DNA of 64,000 nt, taken from Entomomonas moraniae. GTDB taxonomy: Bacteria > Pseudomonadota > Gammaproteobacteria > Pseudomonadales > Pseudomonadaceae. Location of the stretch: the NCBI RefSeq assembly GCF_003991975.1, contig NZ_CP029822.1, forward strand, positions 930,001 to 994,000, read 5' to 3'. Each line of letters opens with the position of its first letter. The stretch's first letter is position 1. Shown here one piece after another: positions 18,291 through 26,959 of this stretch. A program made the position numbers and the translations under genes. A model generated the notes under the pieces. The model was given only the letters and a program-made list of their open reading frames with translations, was not told the DNA's origin and searched no databases.

Positions 18291-19354
18291 AAGGCTCGGG
18301 GTTAAGTCGCCAAATTACATTGTCAATGATGGTAATAGCTTTTAGTACTATGTTGCTTATTGTGATTACATCCTACGTATTTTACTACTTTGCATCAACC
18401 TATTGGAGTGAGTATTTTCCCCAAGATGAATGGGTAATTACACTTCCTGAGCTAATCTGGCTAATCAGTACGATTTTATTGGGATTAATTTTTGCCGTAA
18501 TTGTTGCTATTAAATTATCACGTCGAATTCTTACACCATTAAATTCAGTGGCAGATAATATACGCCGTTTGGCACAAGGAGATCTTGATGCAAGAGCTAT
18601 TTCTGGGAGTCATCCAATAGGAGAAGTTACTTTACTTGTTGATGATTTTAATATGCTAGCAGATAAACTACAGCAAATGACAAAAGAGCAATCCTTCTGG
18701 AATGCAGCTATTGCTCATGAATTGCGTACGCCCGTCACTATTTTGCAAGGACGCCTACAAGGTTTGGCAGATGGTATATTTAAACCTGATATATCCCAAT
18801 TTACTAGCCTGCTAAGTCAAGTAGAGGGTCTATCTCGACTGATTGAAGATCTGCGAGTTGTTAGTCTTGTAGAAAGTGGGCATTTAGCTCTTCACTGGCA
18901 ACAAGTAATTATCGCCACAGAACTCAAAAAAGTCGTAGATTTTTTTTCTGAAGCGCTATTATCCGCAGGACAAAAGCCTTTGTTGAATCTAGATGATAGC
19001 CTGATATATTGTGACCCCATTCGCATAAGACAAGCATTACTGGCATTACTTGAGAATGCTCGGCGCCATGCAGTTCCAGGAACGGTAAAAATTCAGGGTT
19101 ATCTAGAAAATGGAAATTACCATCTCAGTGTCGAAGATGATGGACCTGGTGTTACCGATGAGATCCTCCCTTATATATTTCAAGCTTTTAGGCGTAAGGA
19201 AACACCACACACTCACTCAAGTGGCAGTGGTTTAGGATTAGCTGTTGTATCCGCAATTGCAAGAGCTCACGGAGGAACGGCAACTTGCAACATAACAAGT
19301 AGCGGTGGAGCGCAGTTTTCAATCGTATGGCCTGCCCAACCAAAAATAAAATAG
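18287..19354 (+). CDS. sensor histidine kinase (AdeS/BaeS-like)
   Basis: The 355-residue protein has two membrane helices (about residues 10-34 and 53-76) flanking a very short periplasmic segment of about 20 residues, then a HAMP domain. The dimerisation box AAIAHELRTPVT holds phospho-acceptor H144. The HATPase domain carries the N box (ALLALLENARRHAV), G1 (DDGPGV) and G2 (GSGLGLAVV). The tiny periplasmic loop suggests signals are sensed in or near the membrane. It starts by ATGA overlap with the response regulator and should phosphorylate it. Confidence 0.93.
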   Translation: MKGSGLSRQITLSMMVIAFSTMLLIVITSYVFYYFASTYWSEYFPQDEWVITLPELIWLISTILLGLIFAVIVAIKLSRRILTPLNSVADNIRRLAQGDLDARAISGSHPIGEVTLLVDDFNMLADKLQQMTKEQSFWNAAIAHELRTPVTILQGRLQGLADGIFKPDISQFTSLLSQVEGLSRLIEDLRVVSLVESGHLALHWQQVIIATELKKVVDFFSEALLSAGQKPLLNLDDSLIYCDPIRIRQALLALLENARRHAVPGTVKIQGYLENGNYHLSVEDDGPGVTDEILPYIFQAFRRKETPHTHSSGSGLGLAVVSAIARAHGGTATCNITSSGGAQFSIVWPAQPKIK

Positions 19355-19559
19355 ACTCTGAATTATAACTATCTCAATAAGTTATTAAGTTTTTATTTAT
19401 AATTTATTGATTAATCATAGCATTATACTTAGATGGGATTTTATAAATCTTACTAGGAGGGTTGTATAATGTCCGCTCCTCGCTCAGAGCAGACTGTCAG
19501 GTATAGCTGTGCTCTATCAACAAAACTGTCAGTACAAATCTGAGCTGATACAATTTAAA

Positions 19560-19590
19560 ACTCCCAAGAAATGATGCCTCTGGGAGTCTT
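19560..19590. terminator. terminator hairpin downstream of the recombinase operon
   Basis: ACTCCCA (19560-19566) pairs with TGGGAGT (19581-19587) around a 14-nt loop. On the plus strand it is followed by CTTAATTTATTT, and on the minus strand by TTTTAAATTG. It lies directly beyond the last recombinase-operon gene, so it should end that transcript. It could equally end a short plus-strand transcript starting at the -10-like TATAAT at 19465-19470. Confidence 0.6.
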
Positions 19591-19593
19591 AAT

Positions 19594-20052
19594 TTATTTA
19601 TTCGCTTTCCTTAGTTCTCTTATAAGAAAAGGGGAAAGAAGCTCTTCAACCTTGATAGGCGTTGTTAAATCAACAGCATTTATTATATCTAGTACTGCCA
19701 TTGTGTTCAGTTCCAAATTTTTTGCCATTTCATCGCGCTCGTTTCGCATTCGTAGAGCCTGTTTCCTATACGCTTCATTTGCTTTCCTACCGTTCACTAA
19801 AGTAGCAATTTCATCAATATCCATATCCATTTGGTTTAACTGACGTTTTTGGTAGTCATGTATCATCTCTTTACGTTTAGGTGTTGATAGAGTACTGAGT
19901 GATCCTGTCACATAACCTTTAAGCAAAAGACGTTTGTGTAATGTAGCAGCCTTAATCGGGGCATGTTCTATTCCTTCACGAACCATAGCCAAAAGCTCGG
20001 ACTCGATGTATTTATCTAATTCGCTACCAGCTAACCGCTTGTTATTATCCAT
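19594..20052 (-). CDS. small accessory protein of the recombinase trio (TnpC/GmtX-like position)
   Basis: The 152-residue, highly charged and helical protein has a probable coiled coil at about residues 80-125 (QKRQLNQMDMDIDEIATL, RKQALRMRNERDEMAKN). Its N-terminal segment could be a small helix-turn-helix (APIKAATLHKRLLLKGYVTG). Its start overlaps the upstream recombinase stop by eight bases. By position and size it resembles the small last gene of Tn554 (tnpC) or of gamma-mobile-trio operons. In Tn554 that product affects the efficiency and orientation of transposition. I do not recognise its sequence, so the role rests on context. Confidence 0.65.
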   Translation of the reverse strand: MDNNKRLAGSELDKYIESELLAMVREGIEHAPIKAATLHKRLLLKGYVTGSLSTLSTPKRKEMIHDYQKRQLNQMDMDIDEIATLVNGRKANEAYRKQALRMRNERDEMAKNLELNTMAVLDIINAVDLTTPIKVEELLSPFLIRELRKANK

Positions 20053-22513
20053 TATTAGTATCCATTCTAGTATGCTGTGCTTTCTTTCGTTTATGTTCTA
20101 TGAAAAAAAGGTCTGCGAGTGTATTAGGCGTTTTGCCTATAGCCATTTGTGTTTCAATACGTTTAAAAATAGGGAGTAGAGGGTTAGCTTCATTTTGAGA
20201 TAAAATAGAAATGAATTTTTTATCCCTTAATGAAACAAAGGTGTTTTTTTCAAATCCTTCTAGAATTAAAAGCGACTCATTGGCTTCATTTAAAGCAGAT
20301 GTGTATCCTGGATCCTCATCAACCAACACCTCTAATTTTTTGATATCTATTTCTCGTTGAGCAATCTGTTTACGAATGATGAATATCTCCTTGGGATGAC
20401 CTGAGAGCGTGAAATACCCACAGGGTAAACCAGATTGGCATTTCATCGCAAAAGGGCATCCCCAACGGCCAATATCGCGTGTACAGCAACCTAATTCGAG
20501 AGGATGGAGTAACGCATGCCGTGATATTAATTCAGATGCTTCTTTATCTTTTTGTGATGCAATTAAAGCAGCATGAGCGGCTTTTAATTCAGGTAAAAAT
20601 GAGTCAGAAATGGTACTGGTTATATAATTAGCAACCTCTTTATTTGTTTGTCCATAGGTCTGCAAGTTTGTTTTAAAATTAGTTTCAATATTTACCGTTG
20701 GGTCGATCAGCATCATCCCAGTTTCTTTAAGGAACGAATTTGAGTGATTCAAGTCTGGTACTTGAACTGATGTGTTTTCTCTATGGTAAATTGACAATTG
20801 ATGATCAATGGCGGTTTGGCTTTTATTAGAACGGTCTTCTAACATCATTGCTGATAAGGATGCAGCACGAAAACTTTGCGATTCAGCCACATGTTGGTAA
20901 TGGATGTTCTGTGTTATGTCCATTCTCCCCATTAACATCGCTTGTAAGTGATCAGTTACCTCGGCAATGGCTAAAAACGTATTAATATTATGCCGAGGGA
21001 AATGAGTGCCCATAGAGATACGAGAACCATCATCTTCAGTCATTCCCAGCATTTCGAAAAAAGATTTGCGATTCGGTTCCGCTCCCAGCCAGGCCAAGAT
21101 ATTAGCCGAATCAATTGGAACAGGGTTTGATAAAATGATGAGATCTTTATTCAAAGCAAAAGATCCGATAGGGGCTATAAATAATAAGTCTTCATATAAA
21201 AACTTGTGGGATTGTCCACTTTCTTTGATCATCATTGAACATTCATCACCAACTTGAAACGCTTTTAATTTTTCATATCTAGCTTTTATAAATTGATTGA
21301 CTTGTTGTTTTGTGAAGAAAAAACGCTTATCTACCTTATTTATTTCCTCAATATGAACTGGCTGTATTCCAATACCATGATTTTTGAAAGATGAAATCAT
21401 TGAGCGTCTGAAACCACCATTACCACGGGTACCACCACTACCTTGGAATATGATGTTTTCAAACTCTGATACTTCTATTAAGTCCCGATCTAAATCTAAA
21501 AGTGGAGGAGGGAGATAATTCATAAAACTGGATTTTCTATAATCATTTAATCGCTTTCGGCTATCTACGGTCAGTTCTTTTACTGCAATAAAAATAGACT
21601 CAACTAGAAGTATTGTGCTGGGTGCTAACCAATGAATTCGCCAACCAGTCTTTTTAGCTCCTAAGTATCTGATACCTAGATGATATATTGGCAATCCATT
21701 ACTTCTTGCATGTTCAATCTTATCTAAATCAACGATCTCTCGTTTAACCAAAGCATTTATAGTTAAACATTGAGCCTCTCTGAAACGAAAACCAGTAACA
21801 ATTAATAGCATCATGAAATTCAAAAATACTTTTTCAGCATCAGTTTTTGCAAAATAAATCATTTCAACAATATGCATAAATGTACGAATTGTTATTAGCT
21901 TTTCATCATCTGTATGCTCGCCAGTCATCTCGGCCAATTTACGCTTTTTTGTGTTATGCGTAGGGTTACGACATGGATATTTATTGACGCATTCAATATT
22001 AGTGAGTGTAAAATTTTGTGTGCGTAAAATTCGAGCTAATAGTACAGCTATATCACAATAATCACTGACATTTGATTTACTCGATGAGTTGTCATAATGT
22101 CTTTTCATCGCACTATAGACAATATCAGCAGTTAAATAGATTGGTGATGTTTGACTCGTTAATATGAATAACTCATGATACCAGCGTTTTAATACATTAA
22201 GCCTTTTTCCTAATGCGATAGCAGATAAAGGCATATTTTTGGTGAAAATCTCAGAAATAATAATAGCCTTCATAAACTCGATATATTGGCAATTAATCTC
22301 TAAATTTTCCAAACCTTTCATTTTATATGTGGATGAAAAATTTAAACTACCAGCCCCTCCTTGACGAAACCAGGCTGCACCTTTTTCACCAAAAAACCAT
22401 TGAGGATCATGCCAAGAAATCATGCCTTCACAACCGTATTCAGCTAATTTTAATTCAAAAATTTCTTTCTGTTTTAAGATGAATTTTTTTAAGTTATCTC
22501 GTTGTATTTGCAT
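20045..22513 (-). CDS. large tyrosine recombinase with C-terminal Cys cluster (third of trio)
   Basis: I prefer the ATG at 22513, immediately after the preceding gene's stop. An ATG at 22525 sits directly against AAGGA and is too close to it. The 822-residue product has an N-terminal SAM-like DNA-binding region. The catalytic half carries the first Arg in LIVTGFRFREAQCLTI, then HFPRHNINTFLA, then a Tyr in NIHYQHVAES. A distal Cys-rich stretch (LELGCCTRDIGRWGCPFAMKC) is probably a zinc knuckle, and a C-terminal coiled coil follows. The insertion between catalytic boxes is unusually large for an integrase. It is intact, unlike the two recombinases upstream. Confidence 0.8.
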   Translation of the reverse strand: MQIQRDNLKKFILKQKEIFELKLAEYGCEGMISWHDPQWFFGEKGAAWFRQGGAGSLNFSSTYKMKGLENLEINCQYIEFMKAIIISEIFTKNMPLSAIALGKRLNVLKRWYHELFILTSQTSPIYLTADIVYSAMKRHYDNSSSKSNVSDYCDIAVLLARILRTQNFTLTNIECVNKYPCRNPTHNTKKRKLAEMTGEHTDDEKLITIRTFMHIVEMIYFAKTDAEKVFLNFMMLLIVTGFRFREAQCLTINALVKREIVDLDKIEHARSNGLPIYHLGIRYLGAKKTGWRIHWLAPSTILLVESIFIAVKELTVDSRKRLNDYRKSSFMNYLPPPLLDLDRDLIEVSEFENIIFQGSGGTRGNGGFRRSMISSFKNHGIGIQPVHIEEINKVDKRFFFTKQQVNQFIKARYEKLKAFQVGDECSMMIKESGQSHKFLYEDLLFIAPIGSFALNKDLIILSNPVPIDSANILAWLGAEPNRKSFFEMLGMTEDDGSRISMGTHFPRHNINTFLAIAEVTDHLQAMLMGRMDITQNIHYQHVAESQSFRAASLSAMMLEDRSNKSQTAIDHQLSIYHRENTSVQVPDLNHSNSFLKETGMMLIDPTVNIETNFKTNLQTYGQTNKEVANYITSTISDSFLPELKAAHAALIASQKDKEASELISRHALLHPLELGCCTRDIGRWGCPFAMKCQSGLPCGYFTLSGHPKEIFIIRKQIAQREIDIKKLEVLVDEDPGYTSALNEANESLLILEGFEKNTFVSLRDKKFISILSQNEANPLLPIFKRIETQMAIGKTPNTLADLFFIEHKRKKAQHTRMDTNNG

Positions 22514-22514
22514 A

Positions 22515-24097
22515 TTAAAAATCATTCCTTGATGAATGTAATTGGATCCTAGTCATAACCATCATGACATGTTGTTTTCTTCTGGTTATTTCGGCAATTA
22601 ATGGGTGAGATTCAATGTGACTAGAATCTGCTTGTTTCATTAATTGAATCAACTCTTCATTTATTGAATCAAACACCTTTTGATGTTCACCATCTATAAA
22701 AGGTTTGAAATAAAGGCAACCATAGCAAGCTCTGACCTGAGAGAACGGGCAGAGAGTAGTGTCGTAAGTACAATCCCCGATATTAAAGTGAAATTGATTG
22801 TTAATATTTCCTGCCACTTTGCGACCAATCCAGTCATTTCGTTGAACTAAACTACCTGTCATCATTAAAGCAATCATGTTCTGAAAAACAGGGTTGGAAC
22901 CTAATGCATTCTCTCTAATTTCAGCCAAGCTTGGTGTTGATGAAATATAATATCCCGCAGCAACAGTACTTGAATGGCCTAAGATATAGGCTATTTCTTC
23001 AGCGCTAGAACCGTTAAGAGCCATCGAGTGTCCAACATTATGTCGAAATAAAGATGAAGTGTACCTTGGTACAATGGTTGCATTATTTTTTACTGCTTCT
23101 TGAAAATCTAATGATGAAAAACGTATTAATTGACGATTGATTGCATCATTAACCATAGTGACGGAGCTTACTTTTTGAGGAAGTAGTGGGTCACTGGATG
23201 TAAGTTGGCTAAGCGCTATATATAAATAAATTAATTTACCTAGTTCATCAGGTAATGCTACTGCAATCCGTTCAATGTTTACTTTCGTTTTTTTGCATAT
23301 GGGATCATTACCGCAAATCGGGTCGTTAAATTCGATTGAGCATCAATACAAATATCTTGCACAGCAATTTTGGAAAGCTGCACAGGCCTTGCACCCGTGA
23401 TAAAACACAAACCAAGTATGATACAGTCAAGTAGTTGACTTTCTATTTGAAGTTCTTTTATTTTTGTTAATAGCTCTTTTTTTTTCTTAGGCGAATTCAA
23501 AGTAGGTGCATACCTTGTAGCCCATTCTGTTAACCCATTTTCAATCAATGAAATAACTGAAGAAGGTAGTACATTGTCAATGTTTTTATAAACACCGAAA
23601 TCACCTGTTTTTGGTCTAGGGATGAATAAAAGCTTATCCTCCAAATCCTCATAACTATTGGAGGAAGTAAAAAAACCAACGGCTTCTAATTTTCTTGATA
23701 AGAATAATACAGAATAAAATAGCCATGAGTTTTTGTTTAACTCCGTTGCGGACTTCAAAAAGTATAAAATATTATCATGATTTATTGATTTTAATTCTTT
23801 AAAGAAAACAACCAAGTGACGTGATATGTAATCAATAGATGATGGTGAGTTTTCATTGATATAATAGATAAGTATTATTTTTATGAGTTTAATCTGATAA
23901 GAACTTAAATTATCCTTGAATAGTGTCGAATTAAAATCAATGGATATTTTTCTACCTGAGAACCTAATATTCCATAATAGATCATTAGTACACAGCCATT
24001 TATCATCAAATTCAGATGCGGAATTAATGATAACATTAACTGGTATATCCGTCTCGATTAACCATGCTAGTTGCTCTTTTGTGAAGAAATTATCATA
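22515..24097 (-). pseudogene. second tyrosine recombinase of the trio, split by a frame change at an A7 run
   Basis: One protein of about 526 residues is spread over two frames. The upstream part runs from about 24097 (DNFFTKEQLAWLIETDIPVN) through FITGARPVQLSKIAVQDI to AKK at an A7 run (23294-23288), where a stop follows at 23281-23279. The downstream part resumes one base back (KVNIERIAVALPDELGKL) and continues through SLFRHNVGHSMAL, a GHSS-x-AAGYY box and a Cys cluster (CPFSQVRACYGC). A single missing A, or a -1 slip on A_AAA_AAA, joins the halves. No good in-frame start codon is visible. An ATG at the expected place is one base out of frame (ATG-ATAATTTC), so the start may also be damaged. 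Confidence 0.75.
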
Positions 24098-25596
24098 TTA
24101 TAGGAAAGGGTCATATTTATTATCTACAGTAGGTGCTATTATTAACGAAGTTTGCTCTTTATTATTTTTGATTCGTAGTAAATTATTTTTATTAGCTAGT
24201 TCTGATAAAAACCTTTTCGCATATCTATATGGCATTTTACTATTTAGAGACCAACCACCTAAGTTTCTAAGCTGTTCACTTGCTGCATCAAGTAGACCAG
24301 ACCATTTAACCGACTGTTAATACCGTATTGTTGTTTAAGTATAACTTCCTCATCGAATAGCTTATTATAGATATACTCTAAGGTTATATAGGCACATGAA
24401 TGTCTACCAACATGAGGGATGATCTTAGGCATAAATGTATGAAAAGCCCTGTCAGAATATAAGCTATTATAGTGTAAATCTATTTTGGTATAATATTTTT
24501 GAACCGTGTCATATGTTATAAGCCCGCATGTACCTCGATTGGTAATAAATAAAAGTTGCGGATCATTTTCAATCGACTTATCAGTGCTAATGAATAATGG
24601 GTTTCTTAATTCATTAATATAATATTTTATATGGTAGTAATCTTTCTCATCTAAAAGAATTTCACGCAGGGAAAATCTATTTTTTATTGTTATTGGCTCT
24701 TATGACTAGGTAATACAGATAGAATATAAGTGAATCTCACCTAAATGATTTGGTTTTGATGCACCGAGCGACTCCATGGTTAAAAGCAAAACTTCACCTA
24801 TTCTCAATCCGTAGTTAAACATAAGCCGATGAATTATGTATGTTCTAAATTGTAAGAATAATGAAGAAAATGGATTCAATTTATTTTTATATACACTAAC
24901 GTTTTCCTTTGGTACTGATTCTGATATCAAAGGAGAAGAGGGTAGTAGCATTTCATCTAGGCATAATAGTTGTTCTTTCGTTAAACTTCGGTAAGTGGGA
25001 TTGTGCTTCATACCACTTGGCTGTACTTTGCTAAAATTCCGAACTATTGATTTTATGCAGCGTTCGTTCCAATCGCGTGACTTACAGAGTTCATATCGGT
25101 CAATTTGCTGAAAGATCTGGTTCATATAACGTTGATTTAGATATTGAAAGAACTTAGAAATTGTTCGTAAGTGTTCCGCATTACTTCTGCATGATTCAAA
25201 AGATGAGTTTTGAATTGAAACTATGTTTTTAGTATTTCTAAGGTGCTTTTTATTACTCAAGTGATGATAGAAACCATCTAATTCAGAAATGCAGTTTGCA
25301 ATATCGTAGTTAGATTCCCTGAAAGAGAAATCAAATGTTTTACTGAATTTATTTTCCCAAAACTCGAAGAAATACTTCAGTGTGAACAATTCCTTTTCTT
25401 GAGTGCGGAAACGTAGAAGTGAAAGCTTTCTTATTGAGTATATTGCAACAAACAAGGATGGAAGAGTTGTTTGCTCATCGATTAAGGTCAGTATATGTTT
25501 CTTATCTATGCGTAAATGCTGTATTGAATATCCCATTAAAAATCTCAGATTGGCTAGAAGTGAAGTTATTAAATTCTTAACACGTATCTGAGTCAA
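24098..25596 (-). pseudogene. first tyrosine recombinase of the trio, broken by two stops and a frameshift
   Basis: The frame opens at a TTG at 25596. It encodes an N-terminal integrase-like domain and the first catalytic Arg (MFNYGLRIGEVLLLTMESL). It then hits TAG (24708-24706) and TAA (24702-24700). Coding resemblance continues in the same frame (IKNRFSLREILLDEKDYYH) to the IIPHVGRHSCA box. A one-base frame change near 24316 then leads to the final catalytic box LRNLGGWSLNSKMPYRYAK, with the nucleophilic Tyr. The TAA at 24100-24098 is the natural end. The full length would have been about 500 residues. Three independent lesions make this a true pseudogene rather than a readthrough case. Confidence 0.8.
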
Positions 25597-25661
25597 TAGG
25601 GATTTGAAGCGCTAAATCATTGAAAGAATCCATCTCATGAAGTTATTAGTTACTACGTCCC

Positions 25662-25689
25662 GTTTAACATAATATATATTATGCGAACT
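25662..25689 (-). other. chromosome-dimer resolution site dif (XerCD target)
   Basis: The 28-bp minus-strand site reads AGTTCGCATAA (XerC arm), TATATA (central spacer) and TTATGTTAAAC (XerD arm). The E. coli site has the arms GGTGCGCATAA and TTATGTTAAAT with spacer TGTATA, so the arms match at nearly every position and the central region is palindromic. The site marks the replication terminus, where XerC and XerD resolve dimers under FtsK control. The recombinase operon starts about 65 bp away, suggesting dif was its insertion target. Confidence 0.9.
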
Positions 25690-25732
25690 TATATAATGCG
25701 GTAATAAGATTAAGTATACGGATAATCTATTA

Positions 25733-25776
25733 CATGTGCATGGCGAGTAATTAGCATTCCTTTCGCCTTGCACATG
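25733..25776. repeat. 14-bp imperfect inverted repeat beside dif
   Basis: CATGTGCA-T-GGCGA (25733-25746) faces TCGCC-T-TGCACATG (25763-25776) across a 16-nt spacer, with one central mismatch. There is no U-rich tail on either side, so it is not an obvious terminator. It lies 44 bp from dif on the side away from the recombinases and could be a protein-binding or recombination site. Confidence 0.6.
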
Positions 25777-25812
25777 CATTTATAAAACCGCAGACAGATT
25801 TTAATTACGCCA

Positions 25813-25838
25813 ATGTAATTATTACTTGGCGTAACACC
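25813..25838. terminator. hairpin after the small gene at 25843-26145
   Basis: ACGCCAA and GTAAT on the left pair with ATTAC and TTGGCGT on the right, giving a 12-bp stem with a one-base bulge and almost no loop. It lies five bases beyond the stop codon of the adjacent minus-strand gene. The following tract is only moderately T-rich (AATTAAAATCTG on the minus strand), so terminator activity is plausible rather than certain. Confidence 0.5.
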
Positions 25839-25842
25839 ACAC

Positions 25843-26145
25843 TTAATGATTTGTAGCTAATTTAAGAATGTTCTTTAAACGTTTATCAATATCTAGTTGA
25901 ATAGCTTCAGTCGAAAAAGACAAATCATCTAAAACTGGATGGGTTAAAAAACAATCACCAACGAACTGATGATAATCTGTCATCATGGGAGTCATATAAA
26001 TAATCTGCTCAACTAATATTTGGTTACGATTATTTGGAGGTTCTGAACTTGAAATACTTTCATTTTCAAGTAAGTTTAGCGGTGCCTTAACAGAATTATT
26101 TACACCAATGTCAGATAAATTTTGAGTAGAATTATAAGTAGTCAT
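25843..26145 (-). CDS. 100-residue protein of unknown function at the end of the mol-like operon
   Basis: I do not recognise this protein. It has an AAGGAA ribosome-binding site. The N-terminal half is polar, Asn/Ser-rich and probably disordered. A compact C-terminal half follows (QIIYMTPMMTDYHQFVGDCFLTHPVLDDL), ending in a charged helix. It follows the DUF364 gene by 70 nt on the same strand and ends in a hairpin, so it may be the last gene of the metal-uptake operon. Alternatively it belongs to sequence captured between dif and that operon. It contains a single cysteine and no signal peptide or membrane segment. Confidence 0.55.
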   Translation of the reverse strand: MTTYNSTQNLSDIGVNNSVKAPLNLLENESISSSEPPNNRNQILVEQIIYMTPMMTDYHQFVGDCFLTHPVLDDLSFSTEAIQLDIDKRLKNILKLATNH

Positions 26146-26214
26146 AATGTATTTCCTTGTTCAGATACAGAAAAGAAATTATGGGTATTGGCTATTCATT
26201 AAACAATGATTGTT

Positions 26215-26943
26215 TTATCGATGATCAATTTGTAGCATTTGTACACCTTGTTGAAAAATATCTTTACATCCCTCTTTCTGTACAGTATCCCATAGTGCTT
26301 GATTATCCAATACCATAGCGCCAGCCAGCACATCAACACCATAATCGAATAAAATAGGTGTAAGTGGTACACTCGGGCCAGCCATGATAACTTTAGCTCC
26401 CCGACTTAACGTTAATAAACGTGGTAACGTTTTATTAGCAAGTGTCGTTCCTGTAATAAAGACATAATCTTGTTCAGGTAAAATATATTCGCAAGCACTG
26501 TCTGGATAATCGCCAAGCGATGGATTTTTTTCAAGTATCGATAATTCACAAACTGTTGCTAACTTTTCAAGTCCCGGGAAATGCCCTATTACAGCAACGC
26601 GCTTGCCAGTTATTTCTTGCTCATATTCTTTGAAAACCGTTTGTGTAAATTTAGGAGCTAATGGTGTTATTTTAGCTTGTTGATTAAAATAAGCATTAAT
26701 CGCGGCAACCCCCGCTGTTGCCTCATAAAAATTCCAAGATTTAGCATACGCAGCCAAAGCTTTTAGACGTATTCCTATTAATTGGGCAGGGAGTGTTCTT
26801 ACCGCCTCTCCTTGTTCAAAATACATAGCAAGGCCTATTGTTTCTGACGTTTTTATTAGCCACCATTTTTGTTGAAAAGTATCTTCTATGGTAATGTTAT
26901 TGGGGATGGCATCAATTAATTCATCATAAAGTTTCCAACTCAT
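26215..26943 (-). CDS. DUF364/DUF4213 putative heavy-metal chelation protein
   Basis: The 242-residue cytoplasmic protein has the two-part architecture of this family. The N-terminal DUF4213 segment (SWKLYDELIDAIPNN) has a conserved EATAGVAAINAYFN element. The Rossmann-like DUF364 domain has GKRVAVIGHFPGLEKL, a CEYILPEQDYVFITGTTLANKTLPRLL stretch and VIMAGPSVPLTPILFDYGVDVLAG. Pfam names this domain a putative heavy-metal chelation domain. It has an AAGGA ribosome-binding site and sits 16 nt after the TonB-dependent receptor gene. A role in handling the imported metal in the cytoplasm is inferred from context only. Confidence 0.8.
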   Translation of the reverse strand: MSWKLYDELIDAIPNNITIEDTFQQKWWLIKTSETIGLAMYFEQGEAVRTLPAQLIGIRLKALAAYAKSWNFYEATAGVAAINAYFNQQAKITPLAPKFTQTVFKEYEQEITGKRVAVIGHFPGLEKLATVCELSILEKNPSLGDYPDSACEYILPEQDYVFITGTTLANKTLPRLLTLSRGAKVIMAGPSVPLTPILFDYGVDVLAGAMVLDNQALWDTVQKEGCKDIFQQGVQMLQIDHR

Positions 26944-26959
26944 ATTCTATCCTTAATTT

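Larger units (their letters stand above)
19594..25690 (-). mobile_element. tyrosine-recombinase-trio mobile element abutting dif (Tn554/RIT/GMT-like)
   Basis: Four consecutive minus-strand genes with overlapping or touching ends encode tyrosine recombinases of about 500, 526 and 822 residues and a 152-residue small protein. Each recombinase keeps a recognisable Arg, His-x-x-Arg-His-like and Tyr set. Recombinase trios with a small partner are known from Tn554-type transposons, RIT elements and gamma-mobile-trio elements. Which of these is closest cannot be told without a search. The first gene starts about 65 bp from a chromosomal dif site. The outer boundaries are not determined, and no clear cargo is seen inside this span. 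The first two recombinases are disrupted, so the element is probably immobile unless helped in trans or by frameshifting. Confidence 0.7.

Noticed and set aside
23916-24320. Plus-strand open frame of about 134 codons
   Set aside because: It lies antisense to the broken recombinases, whose minus-strand frames show clear family motifs.
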